Of a stretch of DNA of 42,441 bases, positions 16,831 to 25,939 are shown piece after piece. This stretch comes from Candidatus Coatesiibacteriota bacterium (GTDB taxonomy: Bacteria; JAFGND01), in contig JAFGND010000002.1 of assembly GCA_016927185.1 (NCBI GenBank), positions 1-42,441 on the forward strand, read 5' to 3'. Under the pieces are notes generated by a model. The model worked only from the letters and a program-made list of their open reading frames with translations. It had not been told where the DNA came from and did no database searches. Each line of letters starts with the position of its first letter. The first letter of the stretch is position 1. Position numbers and translations under genes: made by a program.

Positions 16831-17874
16831 ATGCAGGAAATAAGGGAGATATTTATTTCAGAAGAGTCTTTTTCCTCAAGGATTTCCAATTCACTGAGAA
16901 GAAGAACTGACTCATGGAAGGTTATTACAGAGGATGAGGCAGAAAAACTGAAGGCAGGATATGGGAGAATACTAATAAAAAGCAGGAAAGGTGATTTCGT
17001 TAAGCGATGTCCCTGTACTCAGTCCCCTTATATTTCTTGCTGTTACTATAATATAAATCTTGTAGAAGGATGCCACCAAGATTGCAGATATTGCATATTA
17101 CCAGATTATCTTTCAGACAAACCACTTACTATATATTCCAACATGGATTTGCTGCTCGAAGAATTGAACGATTTTCATGCTTCACTTAATGCACCAATCA
17201 GGATAGGAACGGGTGAGCTTGGAGACAGTTTGCTTTATGAAAAGACTATTGGTCACAATGATTTATTGATACCGTTGTTGAATGATTTTTCGAATTTCAT
17301 ACTGGAGTTGAAGACAAAGACTCTTGAAACCCTTTCATTAAAGAAATACTGGAAAAACAATAATATTGTATGGGCATGGTCAGTAAATACTGAATATGTT
17401 TCAGGAAAGCTGGAGGGAAAATGTGCCAGTACAAAAGACAGGATAGCTCTTGCGAAAGAAATATCAGAAAACGGGGGAAAAGTGGCATTCCACTTTGATC
17501 CTGTATGTCCATATAAAGATGCATTGAGAGATTACAGGGATTTAGTGGATTTAATTTTTTCACAGATTAAAAGAGAAAGAATTTCATGGATAAGCCTTGG
17601 AGTCCTGAGGTTTCCAGGAAGCCAGAAAGTTTTTTCTGATTCTCTTATTGAATTCATATCAAATGAGTATATTAATGGAGAGGATGGAAAGCTGAGATTG
17701 CTTAAAACATTGAGAAAGAGATTTTTGAAGAGTATCTCGGAAAGAATCTATGAATTTGATGAAAATGCAATGCTATACTTATGCATGGAACCTTACGATG
17801 TATGGGAGCATGTTCTAGCAGGGAAACCAGAAGATATAAAGAATGCCATTTTTCATGGAGGCAGGATAGCTTAA
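16831..17874 (+). CDS. Radical SAM protein of the spore photoproduct lyase family
   Basis: 347 residues. The radical SAM cluster motif CHQDCRYC (Cys81, Cys85, Cys88) sits in NLVEGCHQDCRYCILPDYL, followed by IRIGTGELGDSL, ILELKTKT and WAWSVNTEYV, the typical order of SplB-like proteins. The extra N-terminal cysteines (RCPCTQSPYISCCYYN) are noteworthy. Classic SPL repairs the spore DNA thymine dimer, but many non-spore-formers carry homologues of unknown substrate, and nothing here suggests sporulation. It begins 1 bp after tatC and overlaps trkH by one base, so it is clearly cotranscribed. The family call is firm; the substrate is unknown. Confidence 0.85.
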   Translation: MQEIREIFISEESFSSRISNSLRRRTDSWKVITEDEAEKLKAGYGRILIKSRKGDFVKRCPCTQSPYISCCYYNINLVEGCHQDCRYCILPDYLSDKPLTIYSNMDLLLEELNDFHASLNAPIRIGTGELGDSLLYEKTIGHNDLLIPLLNDFSNFILELKTKTLETLSLKKYWKNNNIVWAWSVNTEYVSGKLEGKCASTKDRIALAKEISENGGKVAFHFDPVCPYKDALRDYRDLVDLIFSQIKRERISWISLGVLRFPGSQKVFSDSLIEFISNEYINGEDGKLRLLKTLRKRFLKSISERIYEFDENAMLYLCMEPYDVWEHVLAGKPEDIKNAIFHGGRIA

Positions 17875-19580
17875 TGAAAAAAGCTGAATTCAGGAAGATA
17901 ATTGCATGGCTGGTTCACAGCCTGGCATTCCTGGTCGCATTGAAAGTACTCATAATCCTGGGATACAAGATAGTTCTGAAAGAGGAACTCCAGCATTACA
18001 TAGATTTTTCTGAATATGCCTTGCTTATAAGTTTCTGGGTTTATGTTATAATAAGCTATATTCAGGGTTCATACAAGTTTTTTGCTTATCATGAAAAACT
18101 GAGAAACCTTTACCTGATAGCTGTGCTTGCCTTATGCTTGTTTTCACCTCTATATGCAAAATGGCTGGTTTTTATTTTCCTTTTGACAGAGCTAATGGAT
18201 TCATTATCAAACAAGCCGTTGATTAGAAATTACATGCATTATTTCCTCTCAAAACCCTCAATCTTGATACCACTTACATTCATAGTTACAATACTTGCTG
18301 GAGCTTTTTTCCTGACTCTACCTATCGCAACGGTTGATGGAAGAGGAGCTTCTTTTGTAGATGCATTCTTCACATCATGCTCTGCAACATGCGTAACAGG
18401 ATTGATTGTGCAGGATACTGAAATCTACTGGACAAAGTTTGGTCAGATAGTGATATTGCTTTTAATCCAGATAGGGGCATTGGGAATAATGACACTATCA
18501 GCAAGTGTAGCATATATGGTTGGACTTGGATTGGGATTGAGAAGTCAGGTAGCCATGAAAGATCTGCTTGATACTGATGAGCTATCCAATTTGAAATCCA
18601 CCTTGCTGTTCATTGTTAAAATGACATTTTCTGTAGAGGCAGCTGGAGCAGTTATTTTGTCTGCGAGATTCTATACTTATACAAGGGACATAGGATTCAG
18701 TATTTATTCAGGCATTTTTCACAGTATTTCAGCTTTTGGCAATGCAGGGTTTTCACTGTTTTCAAAAAATCTGGAAAACTTTAAATTCGATCCCATAATC
18801 CTTCTTACAATAGCAGGATTGATAATAACTGGAGGAATTGGATTTCTGGCTGTAATGTCAATAATGAGTATAGGTATTTTCAGGCATGGAATAAGAGAAT
18901 CATGGAATAAGCTTAACACTCATACTAAAATAACTTTACTTACTACATTATGTCTCATTTTTGGAGGAATGGCATTCATTTATTTCTTTGAAGTGGACAG
19001 GTCATTGAAGGATTATTCAGTTCCAACGCAGCTTCTTTCAGCATTTTTCCAGAGTGTTACAACAAGAACAGCAGGTTTCAATTCAATTCCATTCGATAAT
19101 TTAAATAGAATAACAGTATTAATTATCATAATACTTATGTTCATCGGGGCGGCACCTGGTTCAACTGGTGGAGGAATAAAAGTAACCACTTTTGCAGTAT
19201 TGCTTTTAACTGTAAGGAGAATAATGACAGGGAAAAATGATGTTGAGGCTTTCAACAGAAGTATTTCTGAGAATGTTGTTGTTAGAAGCATAGCCATTCT
19301 GACAACACAATCAACTGCTCTTATAGTCATCTTTCTTCTTCTACTCTATATTCAACCCAATTTCAAGGAAATAGACTTATTATTCGAGTCAGTATCAGCA
19401 TTGGGGACTGTTGGATTGTCTCTGGGAATAACATCCTCTCTTTCATCTTTTGGAAAATGCTTGATGATTATTCTCATGTTTCTTGGTAGGATAGGACCTT
19501 TAACAATAGTTCTTGCGATTGGTAAAAAGCATCGTGAATATGGCATAAGATACCCGCAAGGAAGGATAATGGTAGGTTAA
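17874..19580 (+). CDS. trkH: TrkH/KtrB-type potassium uptake channel subunit
   Basis: About 568 residues with many membrane helices. The four pore-loop filters are visible: CSATCVTGLIV, SAFGNAGFSLF, TRTAGFNSIPF and SALGTVGLSLG, each with the conserved glycine, as expected for a K+ (or Na+) channel-transporter of the Trk/Ktr/HKT superfamily. Extra N-terminal helices (residues 1-120) are larger than in KtrB. The start ATG at 17874 overlaps the stop of the previous gene (TAATG); an ORF extension to 17781 would read into that gene and has no membrane character. The regulatory partner trkA follows 1 bp later, making a complete uptake system. Confidence 0.94.
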   Translation: MKKAEFRKIIAWLVHSLAFLVALKVLIILGYKIVLKEELQHYIDFSEYALLISFWVYVIISYIQGSYKFFAYHEKLRNLYLIAVLALCLFSPLYAKWLVFIFLLTELMDSLSNKPLIRNYMHYFLSKPSILIPLTFIVTILAGAFFLTLPIATVDGRGASFVDAFFTSCSATCVTGLIVQDTEIYWTKFGQIVILLLIQIGALGIMTLSASVAYMVGLGLGLRSQVAMKDLLDTDELSNLKSTLLFIVKMTFSVEAAGAVILSARFYTYTRDIGFSIYSGIFHSISAFGNAGFSLFSKNLENFKFDPIILLTIAGLIITGGIGFLAVMSIMSIGIFRHGIRESWNKLNTHTKITLLTTLCLIFGGMAFIYFFEVDRSLKDYSVPTQLLSAFFQSVTTRTAGFNSIPFDNLNRITVLIIIILMFIGAAPGSTGGGIKVTTFAVLLLTVRRIMTGKNDVEAFNRSISENVVVRSIAILTTQSTALIVIFLLLLYIQPNFKEIDLLFESVSALGTVGLSLGITSSLSSFGKCLMIILMFLGRIGPLTIVLAIGKKHREYGIRYPQGRIMVG

Positions 19581-19581
19581 T

Positions 19582-20283
19582 ATGAAACAATTTTTGGTAA
19601 TAGGTTTGGGGCAATTTGGGCAAAGTGTCTCATTGAAACTGACTGAAGAAAGTTCTCAGGTAATTGCAATTGATGCCAAGGAAGAACCGGTTGAAGCAAT
19701 AAAGGATTATGTCACGCTTGCTGTTCAGATGGATGCAACTAATCAGAGTTCATTAAGAGCATTGAACATAGAGAATGTCAATGCTGCAATAGTAGCCATA
19801 GGAGACAATCATGAAGATTCAGTTCTTGTGACTATCAATCTCCGCGAACTTAGAGTTCCGAATATTATTGTAAGGGCTTCAACACCAGTTCATGGATCAA
19901 TACTAAGGAAAGTTGGAGCTGACAGGGTGGTTATTCCCGAAATGCTTACAGGGGAACAGGTTGCAATGGATTTGTTAACTGAGAAAGTCCTTGAGCAGAA
20001 GATCCTCTTTTCCAATCATATTCTGGCAAAATTGAAAACAAGCTCAGTTTTCTGGAACAAAACCATAAGAGAGTCTCAGTTTCGCAGCAGTTTCAATATA
20101 ATACTCGTTGGTATAGAAAGAGACTTTCCTGAAATCAAGGACGATGGAACTGTTTTCTACAGGACATCAACTATCGGGCTTCCAGGGGAAGATGAAATGA
20201 TAAAAGAGGATGACAGGATTATTGTCATCGGTCAGGATGCTGATATAGACAGACTAGTTGTTTATATAAGCGAGGAGATTTAA
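19582..20283 (+). CDS. trkA: TrkA/KtrA-type potassium channel regulator (RCK)
   Basis: 233 residues. An N-terminal RCK/Rossmann domain opens with FLVIGLGQFGQSV (the GxGxxG nucleotide site) and continues with VIAIDAKEEPVEAIKDYVT, QMDATNQSSLRALNI and ASTPVHGSILRKVGADRVVIPE. An RCK-C domain follows (about 150-230, ending DDRIIVIGQDADIDRL). It gates TrkH in response to adenine nucleotides or NAD(H). With a single RCK unit it resembles KtrA more than the double-domain E. coli TrkA. It is 1 bp after trkH and directly abuts the next gene. Confidence 0.93.
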   Translation: MKQFLVIGLGQFGQSVSLKLTEESSQVIAIDAKEEPVEAIKDYVTLAVQMDATNQSSLRALNIENVNAAIVAIGDNHEDSVLVTINLRELRVPNIIVRASTPVHGSILRKVGADRVVIPEMLTGEQVAMDLLTEKVLEQKILFSNHILAKLKTSSVFWNKTIRESQFRSSFNIILVGIERDFPEIKDDGTVFYRTSTIGLPGEDEMIKEDDRIIVIGQDADIDRLVVYISEEI

Positions 20284-21687
20284 ATGAAAAAAGTAGGATT
20301 AAGTAGTGGTAGCATAATTTGGGAAAGGCTTACTGGTCGTTTTTCCATATCTACAAAGATAAGCTTGGCTCAGCTATTATCAATGATAATAATATTGCCA
20401 GTTGTTTCACTTTCAACACATTATTATAATCAACTGGGTAAATCTCTTGAGAGTCTCTCCAAAAAAGATGCAGCGATAATCAATTACTCGCAGAAGATAA
20501 GAAGGGAGGTTCTGTCATTAAACAGGATTGAAGATATAAACTATCTTACAGAAAACGAGAATGCATTCAAGGAGAATAACTTGCATCTGGATATGATCAA
20601 GTCATATATAGATTCTTGCAGGAGCTTGAATGAAAAGAACTACAAGTCTGATTTAGACAGCATAAGTGCGGCATATACGAATTTCCAGATTGGTTTCAAG
20701 GCTCTTGAAAAGGAAGTCCAGGCTTCAAAATTAAGAATAGAGAACATGAAAACAAACTGGGAAAAAAAGCTGAAATTATCAAAATACAGACTGGTTTCTG
20801 AAATAGAAAGCTTGAAGGAAGTAATGGAAAAAATTGACTCCGAAAGGGATGAGAAGAGGAGAGAGAATTACAAGCAGGAAATCACAAAAATACTTGGAAG
20901 AATTTCTGCTGACAGCCTCAATATAGAATATCAGCAATATTCTGATCCTGCATTGAAATTCTATATAAGGGAATTCAAGAAGTACTCACTCAATGTTGAT
21001 ACGAAAACTGAAAAAATGCAAAATCTGGCATGGCATCATTTCAATTCATTAAGTGCAGAAAGCTCAAGATTATCAAAAAAGGCAAGAAAGAATATTATCA
21101 CAGTTCTTATTATTTCTCTTTTATTGTCTCTTGCCCAGATCATAATCATTCCAAGCTGGATAACACGTCCTATAACTTTTCTGAATAATATGCTTCAGCG
21201 AATAGATAGAGGTGATGATCCCATGCAGATAGAGATAACATCCAAGGATGAGATAACAAAATTCGCAAAAAGCCTGCAAAGTCTTGTGCATAAAATGAAA
21301 AGCATAGATCTGCTGAAACAGGAGTTCATAATTAATCAGCAGATAATCATCAAGAGGATTTCAAACATGTACACTGCAGGTATTCTTGTCTTGAACAAGC
21401 ATTTTGAAATAACCATGATGAATGAAATAGTGAAAAAAAACCTGGATCTTGATGATGACATGCTTGATTACAATATTTCTGAGATAGATGATAACAGGGC
21501 ATTAATGGGTGCATTAAGAACCACTAAAAGCAAGATGGATGTTCTTAAAATACCAAAATTTGCATTTGTTTCAAGAAAAAGGGAATTCAATTGTGATTTA
21601 GAAATAATACCAATACGGGACAAGAATGGTGATCTATTCAGGTTTATTATAGTTATGGTTCCATTAAAGAAGGAAAGTGAGAGTTAA
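20284..21687 (+). CDS. Membrane sensor with HAMP and PAS domains but no kinase domain
   Basis: 467 residues. TM1 is about 25-47, followed by a mostly helical extracytoplasmic coiled coil (to about 265), TM2 at about 269-291 (IITVLIISLLLSLAQIIIIPSWI), a HAMP linker (TRPITFLNNMLQRIDRGDDPMQIEITSKDEITKFAKSL split over about 292-345) and a PAS-like domain (about 365-465; ILVLNKHFEITMMNEIVKKN...). The protein ends after the PAS fold; no HisKA, HATPase, GGDEF or methyl-accepting domain follows, and the next start overlaps its stop. It is the sensory half of a histidine-kinase-like protein, perhaps signalling by protein contact. Position directly after trkHA suggests ion or turgor sensing, which is inference. 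Confidence 0.8.
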   Translation: MKKVGLSSGSIIWERLTGRFSISTKISLAQLLSMIIILPVVSLSTHYYNQLGKSLESLSKKDAAIINYSQKIRREVLSLNRIEDINYLTENENAFKENNLHLDMIKSYIDSCRSLNEKNYKSDLDSISAAYTNFQIGFKALEKEVQASKLRIENMKTNWEKKLKLSKYRLVSEIESLKEVMEKIDSERDEKRRENYKQEITKILGRISADSLNIEYQQYSDPALKFYIREFKKYSLNVDTKTEKMQNLAWHHFNSLSAESSRLSKKARKNIITVLIISLLLSLAQIIIIPSWITRPITFLNNMLQRIDRGDDPMQIEITSKDEITKFAKSLQSLVHKMKSIDLLKQEFIINQQIIIKRISNMYTAGILVLNKHFEITMMNEIVKKNLDLDDDMLDYNISEIDDNRALMGALRTTKSKMDVLKIPKFAFVSRKREFNCDLEIIPIRDKNGDLFRFIIVMVPLKKESES

Positions 21688-23297
21688 TGAAAGTCCAATT
21701 TCTGGGAGCAGCACAAACAGTAACAGGATCTTGTTTTTATTTCTCTGATTACAATAATACAAAGTTTCTTGTTGATTGTGGAATGTATCAAGGTGACACT
21801 GAACTTAAGAGAAGAAACTTTCTGCCATTCTCTTTTTCTCCATCTGATATTGATTTCGTAATATTAACGCACAGTCATATAGATCATAGCGGTTTGCTTC
21901 CCAAACTGGTCAGGGATGGTTTTAAGGGAAGGATTTATGCAACCGAAGCAACAAAGGAACTATCAAATGTGATGCTGCAAGACAGTGCACATATTCAGGA
22001 AATGGAAGCTGAACTTAAAAACAAGAAAAGAAGAAGATCTGGCAACAAAGCACTCAAGCCTCTCTATACCCAGAAGGATGCCTTGAATGCATACCAGCAT
22101 TTTACAGCCTATGATTATGGAGAAACATTCATGCCAGCACCCGGCATCAAGGTAAGATTTCATGATGCAGGCCATATACTTGGAAGTTCATTCCTTGAAG
22201 TTGATTTTGAAAGTCTTGAGCTAAAAAAGTGGGTTTTTTCAGGAGATCTTGGAAAGAGAAATCAGCCAATAATAAGAGATCCTGAGAAAATCAGAGAAGC
22301 AGATGTACTATTCATGGAAAGCACTTATGGCAACAGAAATCATAAATCGATGGATGAAACAATCAAGGAATTTGATGCATGTATAGAGGAATTTTCAATG
22401 AATAAGGGCAGGATAATCTTTCCTGCTTTTACAGTAGGAAGAACTCAGACCATAGTATATCATTTGTTCAGGCTGTTCAGGCAGGGAAAATTACCAGATT
22501 ATCCTGTTTATATTGACAGCCCAATGGCAGTGAAAATAACTGAAATATATAAGAGATTCAAAAATCTTTATGATGATGAAACGCAGAGAATTGAGTATGA
22601 CAGCGAAGATGTCTTCTCTCTTCCAAACCTTAAGCTGATTGAATCAGTAGCTGAAAGCAAGGAAATAAACAAGACTGATGATCCATGCATAATAATATCA
22701 GCCAGCGGTATGTGTGATGCAGGAAGGATAAAGCATCATTTGAAGAATAATCTATACCGCGATAATACCCAGGTAGTCATAACAGGTTTTCAATCACAGG
22801 GAACTTTGGGAAGGGCATTAGTTGATGGCATGAAAACTGTGGAGATATTGGGCGATGATATAATTGTGAACGCAAAGATCGTCACGCTAAATGGTTTTTC
22901 TGCCCATGCTGACCAGAATGAGATGATGGAATGGCTTACAAATTTCACTAACAGGAAATTGAAATTATTCCTTGTACACGGGGAATTTGCAGCAGCTAGC
23001 GTGATGAAAAACTTGCTTGATAGCAAATTCCAGTGGGAAACCTATATGCCTGAATGGGAAGATACTGCCATACTTGAAGGTAGTAAATTCGATATTTATG
23101 CAAAGAAGCCAAGCATAGAAATAAAACATGAAATAGAGGATGAGCTTGTCAGCTGGAATTCACTTGTAAGCCAGGTCAATAATATTGTAAGGGAAAAGAT
23201 GAGCTCCAGCAATGAAATAGATAAAGCCTGGATCTGGCATTTCATGGAAAAAACAAACAGAAGCCTGAGAAGAGTGTTAAGAAAACATGGAGGATAA
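21687..23297 (+). CDS. Metallo-beta-lactamase/beta-CASP ribonuclease-like protein (CPSF/Ysh1-type)
   Basis: 536 residues. Metal motifs of the MBL fold are complete: HSHIDH, FHDAGHILGSS and VFSGDLGKR. The beta-CASP part shows YIDSPMAVKITEIY, IIISASGMCDAGRIKHHLKNN and FSAHADQNEM, so motifs A-C are present, and the family is the archaeal/bacterial CPSF-like RNA exo/endonuclease. The C-terminal ~60 residues (RRVLRKHGG end) are an extra charged helix, possibly for RNA binding. The ATG overlaps the preceding stop (TAATG). It ends 2 bp from the convergent topA stop with no terminator hairpin between. Confidence 0.9.
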   Translation: MKVQFLGAAQTVTGSCFYFSDYNNTKFLVDCGMYQGDTELKRRNFLPFSFSPSDIDFVILTHSHIDHSGLLPKLVRDGFKGRIYATEATKELSNVMLQDSAHIQEMEAELKNKKRRRSGNKALKPLYTQKDALNAYQHFTAYDYGETFMPAPGIKVRFHDAGHILGSSFLEVDFESLELKKWVFSGDLGKRNQPIIRDPEKIREADVLFMESTYGNRNHKSMDETIKEFDACIEEFSMNKGRIIFPAFTVGRTQTIVYHLFRLFRQGKLPDYPVYIDSPMAVKITEIYKRFKNLYDDETQRIEYDSEDVFSLPNLKLIESVAESKEINKTDDPCIIISASGMCDAGRIKHHLKNNLYRDNTQVVITGFQSQGTLGRALVDGMKTVEILGDDIIVNAKIVTLNGFSAHADQNEMMEWLTNFTNRKLKLFLVHGEFAAASVMKNLLDSKFQWETYMPEWEDTAILEGSKFDIYAKKPSIEIKHEIEDELVSWNSLVSQVNNIVREKMSSSNEIDKAWIWHFMEKTNRSLRRVLRKHGG

Positions 23298-23299
23298 AA

Positions 23300-25510
23300 C
23301 TACTTTTCTTGCTTGATTGGTTCTTTATGTTTACATCTCAAGCAGTACTTATGCCTGTTTTCCGTTCTTGTTATCCTGTCTAGCAGAAATGGGAAACCAC
23401 ATACAGGACAGGGTTCATTTATAGGTTTGTATGGAACTTTGAAACTGCATTCCTTCCTGTTGCAGACAGCACCTTTTCCTTGGATGACAAGTTCTCCTCC
23501 GCAATTTGTCTGTGGGCATTTCACTCCAGTCGGGATGGACATCGTGGTCTTGCAATTTGGATAGGCAGAGCATGCAAGGAATTCTCCGAATCTTCCTTTT
23601 CTAATAACCATTGCTCCTCCACAATTGGGACAGGTGTAACCCGTTTTCTCAATTTCCTTGTCTTTTGGAGTTATCATGATATTTTTCTTGCCTGTGCATT
23701 TGGGATATCTGCTGCATGCAAGGAATTTGCCATACTTGCTCCATCTTACAACCATTGCTGAACCGCAAAGATCACATTTTTCTTCTGTCACTTCTGTAAT
23801 CATTTTCTTTGCCTCTTTTGAATTATTAAAAGCTACTTTAAGGATTTCCTCAAATGGATTATAGAATTCATTCAAAACCTTTTTCATTGTTTCTTTTCCA
23901 GAGATTATCTGATCCAGTTCCTCTTCCATGTGTGCCGTGAAAGTCACTTCGAAAATATTAGGAAAGTATCCCTTAAGGATTTTCCAGACTCTTTCTCCTA
24001 TTTCAGTAGGAATGAATTTCTTTTCCTTTATTTCTATATATTTCCTGTCTTTAAGTGTAGATATTATGGAAGCATATGTTGAAGGTCTTCCTATACCCTT
24101 TTCCTCCAGTTCTTTTATAAGTGTTGCCTCTGTATATGATGCTGGTGGCTGGGTGAAATGCTGCGAACCTTTCAAGTCAACAAGATCTACTTTGGTATTC
24201 TTTTCAAGCTGCGGAGGAAGTGGATTTTCTTTTGAAGAATAGGGTGGATAAACTTTCTGGAAACCATCGAATATAAGCACTGAGCCATTTGTCTGGAATT
24301 CATACGATTCACTTTCTATCTTTAAGGTAACCTGTTTTCTAATGGACGGGCTCATCTGGCAGGCAATGAATCTTTCCCAGATAAGTTTATAAAGCTTGTG
24401 CTGCTCCCTGGAGAGAAAATGCTTTACCATTTCCGGGGTTTTTTCCGGATCAATAGGTCTTATTGCCTCATGAGCATCCTGACTGCTTTTCTTCGGAATA
24501 TACTGGACAGGTTTTTCAGGCAGATATTCCTTCAGGAATCCTTTTTCAATGAATCTTCTTGCAGATTCTATAGAATCCTTAGACAACCTTGTGCTGTCAG
24601 TACGCATATATGTTATAAGAGCAGTGCTTCCTTCCTTTCCAAGTTCGACACCTTCATACAAATCCTGTGCAATTCTCATTGTTGAATTGGAACTCATGCC
24701 AAGCCTTCTTGAGGCTTCCTGCTGTAGAGTGCTTGTTATGAATGGAGGATAAGGATATCTCTTCACTTCCTTTTCTTCATAATCGGTTATAGAGAAAATC
24801 TCTTTCTTTATCTTTTCAATATGATCATCAGTAGTTTTCTTGTCTGGAAGAACAGGCTTTTTATTCTTGATTTTAGCAAGCTCTGATGTAAATTCCTTAC
24901 CTGTTTTCGGCTTGAAAATTCCTTCTATTGTCCAGAATTCTTCCTGCTTGAAATTCCTTATCTCTTCTTCCTTTTCACATAACAACCTCAAGGCAACAGT
25001 CTGGACTCTCCCGGCACTTAATCCGCTGTATACTGTTTTCCACAAAAACGGGCTTATCTTGTAGCCAACCAGTCTGTCCAGTATCCTTCTTGTCTGCTGG
25101 GCATCAACTTTGTTGTAATCGATATCCATTGGGTTTTTTACTGCTTTCTGAACGGCATTCTTTGAAATCTCATTAAAGAGTATTCTCTTTACTTCCTTCT
25201 TTGGAAGTTTTTCCTTCAGTATTTCAGATAAATGCCAGGCAATTGCCTCACCTTCCCTGTCAGGATCAGGAGCAAGGTAAATAGTATCGGCTTTTTTTGA
25301 AGCAGAGATAAGCTGTTTTACAATCTTGTCTTTCTCTTTCGGTATTATATAAACTGGCTTGAAATTGCTTTCCAGATTTATTCCCAGCTCTTCTTTTGGA
25401 AGATCCCTTATATGTCCCATGGAAGCATATATTTCGAATGAGCTTCCAAGGTATTTTTTTAATGTCTTTGCTTTTGCTGGTGATTCAACAATGACAAGAA
25501 TCTTTGTCAT
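23300..25510 (-). CDS. topA: DNA topoisomerase I (type IA)
   Basis: 736 residues. The Toprim domain opens with ILVIVESPAKAKTLKKYLG and carries APDPDREGEAIAWHL (metal-binding DxDxE at about 82-86). The catalytic tyrosine is Tyr301 in ALITYMRTDSTRLS; SGLSAGRVQTVALRLL is the conserved domain after Toprim. The C-terminus has three tetra-cysteine zinc ribbons (CDLCGSAM...CSRYPKC; CPNCGGAM...CSAYPNC; CPQTNCGG...CNRKEC) plus a fourth, more divergent one (CPVCGFPF...CLRCKHK). TopA relaxes negative supercoils. The ATG is preceded by AAAGGAG. The upstream minus-strand TTGACC is a candidate -35. Confidence 0.96.
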   Translation of the reverse strand: MTKILVIVESPAKAKTLKKYLGSSFEIYASMGHIRDLPKEELGINLESNFKPVYIIPKEKDKIVKQLISASKKADTIYLAPDPDREGEAIAWHLSEILKEKLPKKEVKRILFNEISKNAVQKAVKNPMDIDYNKVDAQQTRRILDRLVGYKISPFLWKTVYSGLSAGRVQTVALRLLCEKEEEIRNFKQEEFWTIEGIFKPKTGKEFTSELAKIKNKKPVLPDKKTTDDHIEKIKKEIFSITDYEEKEVKRYPYPPFITSTLQQEASRRLGMSSNSTMRIAQDLYEGVELGKEGSTALITYMRTDSTRLSKDSIESARRFIEKGFLKEYLPEKPVQYIPKKSSQDAHEAIRPIDPEKTPEMVKHFLSREQHKLYKLIWERFIACQMSPSIRKQVTLKIESESYEFQTNGSVLIFDGFQKVYPPYSSKENPLPPQLEKNTKVDLVDLKGSQHFTQPPASYTEATLIKELEEKGIGRPSTYASIISTLKDRKYIEIKEKKFIPTEIGERVWKILKGYFPNIFEVTFTAHMEEELDQIISGKETMKKVLNEFYNPFEEILKVAFNNSKEAKKMITEVTEEKCDLCGSAMVVRWSKYGKFLACSRYPKCTGKKNIMITPKDKEIEKTGYTCPNCGGAMVIRKGRFGEFLACSAYPNCKTTMSIPTGVKCPQTNCGGELVIQGKGAVCNRKECSFKVPYKPINEPCPVCGFPFLLDRITRTENRHKYCLRCKHKEPIKQEK

Positions 25511-25744
25511 AGAGTGTTTTTTTCTCCTTTGATATTCATTAAAACGAAAACAGAATCATTGGATTTTTGGTCAAGTGAAAGTTTATATTTTCTTAAGTTA
25601 TTGATATTCATATTATTATAAAAGATGAGATAAAATATGGGAGCAATCATGAATAGAATATAACAATTTAATCATTTAAGAGCAACTTTTGCTTGACATT
25701 AAAAAGGGGAATTACTGTCATGAAAAGAAAGCAAGGAGATAGAA
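25511..25744. promoter_or_regulatory. Divergent intergenic region between topA and the zinc-ribbon gene
   Basis: This 234-bp AT-rich gap holds the topA leader with AAAGGAG, a minus-strand TTGACC at 25569-25574, and a plus-strand TTGACA at 25693-25698 about 47 bp before the small zinc-ribbon gene. Neither has a convincing -10 at 17 bp. I see no hairpin, tRNA-like fold or repeat here. Confidence 0.4.
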
Positions 25745-25939
25745 ATGGCTGAAAGAGATTTGTCTTGTCCTTCATGCGGGAGTAATGACGTTTTTCTGAC
25801 GCAATATATGCAGAAAACTTCCAAGACCATTTTCGGTTGTATCTGCAAGACTTGCAGACATCAATGGGTGGAAAAAAAGGATGGCATAATACCAAGAGAA
25901 GCAATTTTTTATCCTGACTGGCAAGGAGATAATGATTGA
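25745..25939 (+). CDS. Small zinc-ribbon protein
   Basis: 64 residues with CPSCGSNDVF...CKTCRHQW, a two-pair zinc ribbon resembling the TFIIS-C / RNA polymerase-associated type (CxxC ... CxxC with a hydrophobic aromatic core). AAGGAGA stands ahead of the ATG. It overlaps the next gene by 4 bp (ATTGA) and so is translationally coupled to the TPM-like protein. Two further zinc ribbons occur in the third gene of the same run, which makes a structural or nucleic-acid-binding role plausible, but no function can be assigned. Confidence 0.75.
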   Translation: MAERDLSCPSCGSNDVFLTQYMQKTSKTIFGCICKTCRHQWVEKKDGIIPREAIFYPDWQGDND

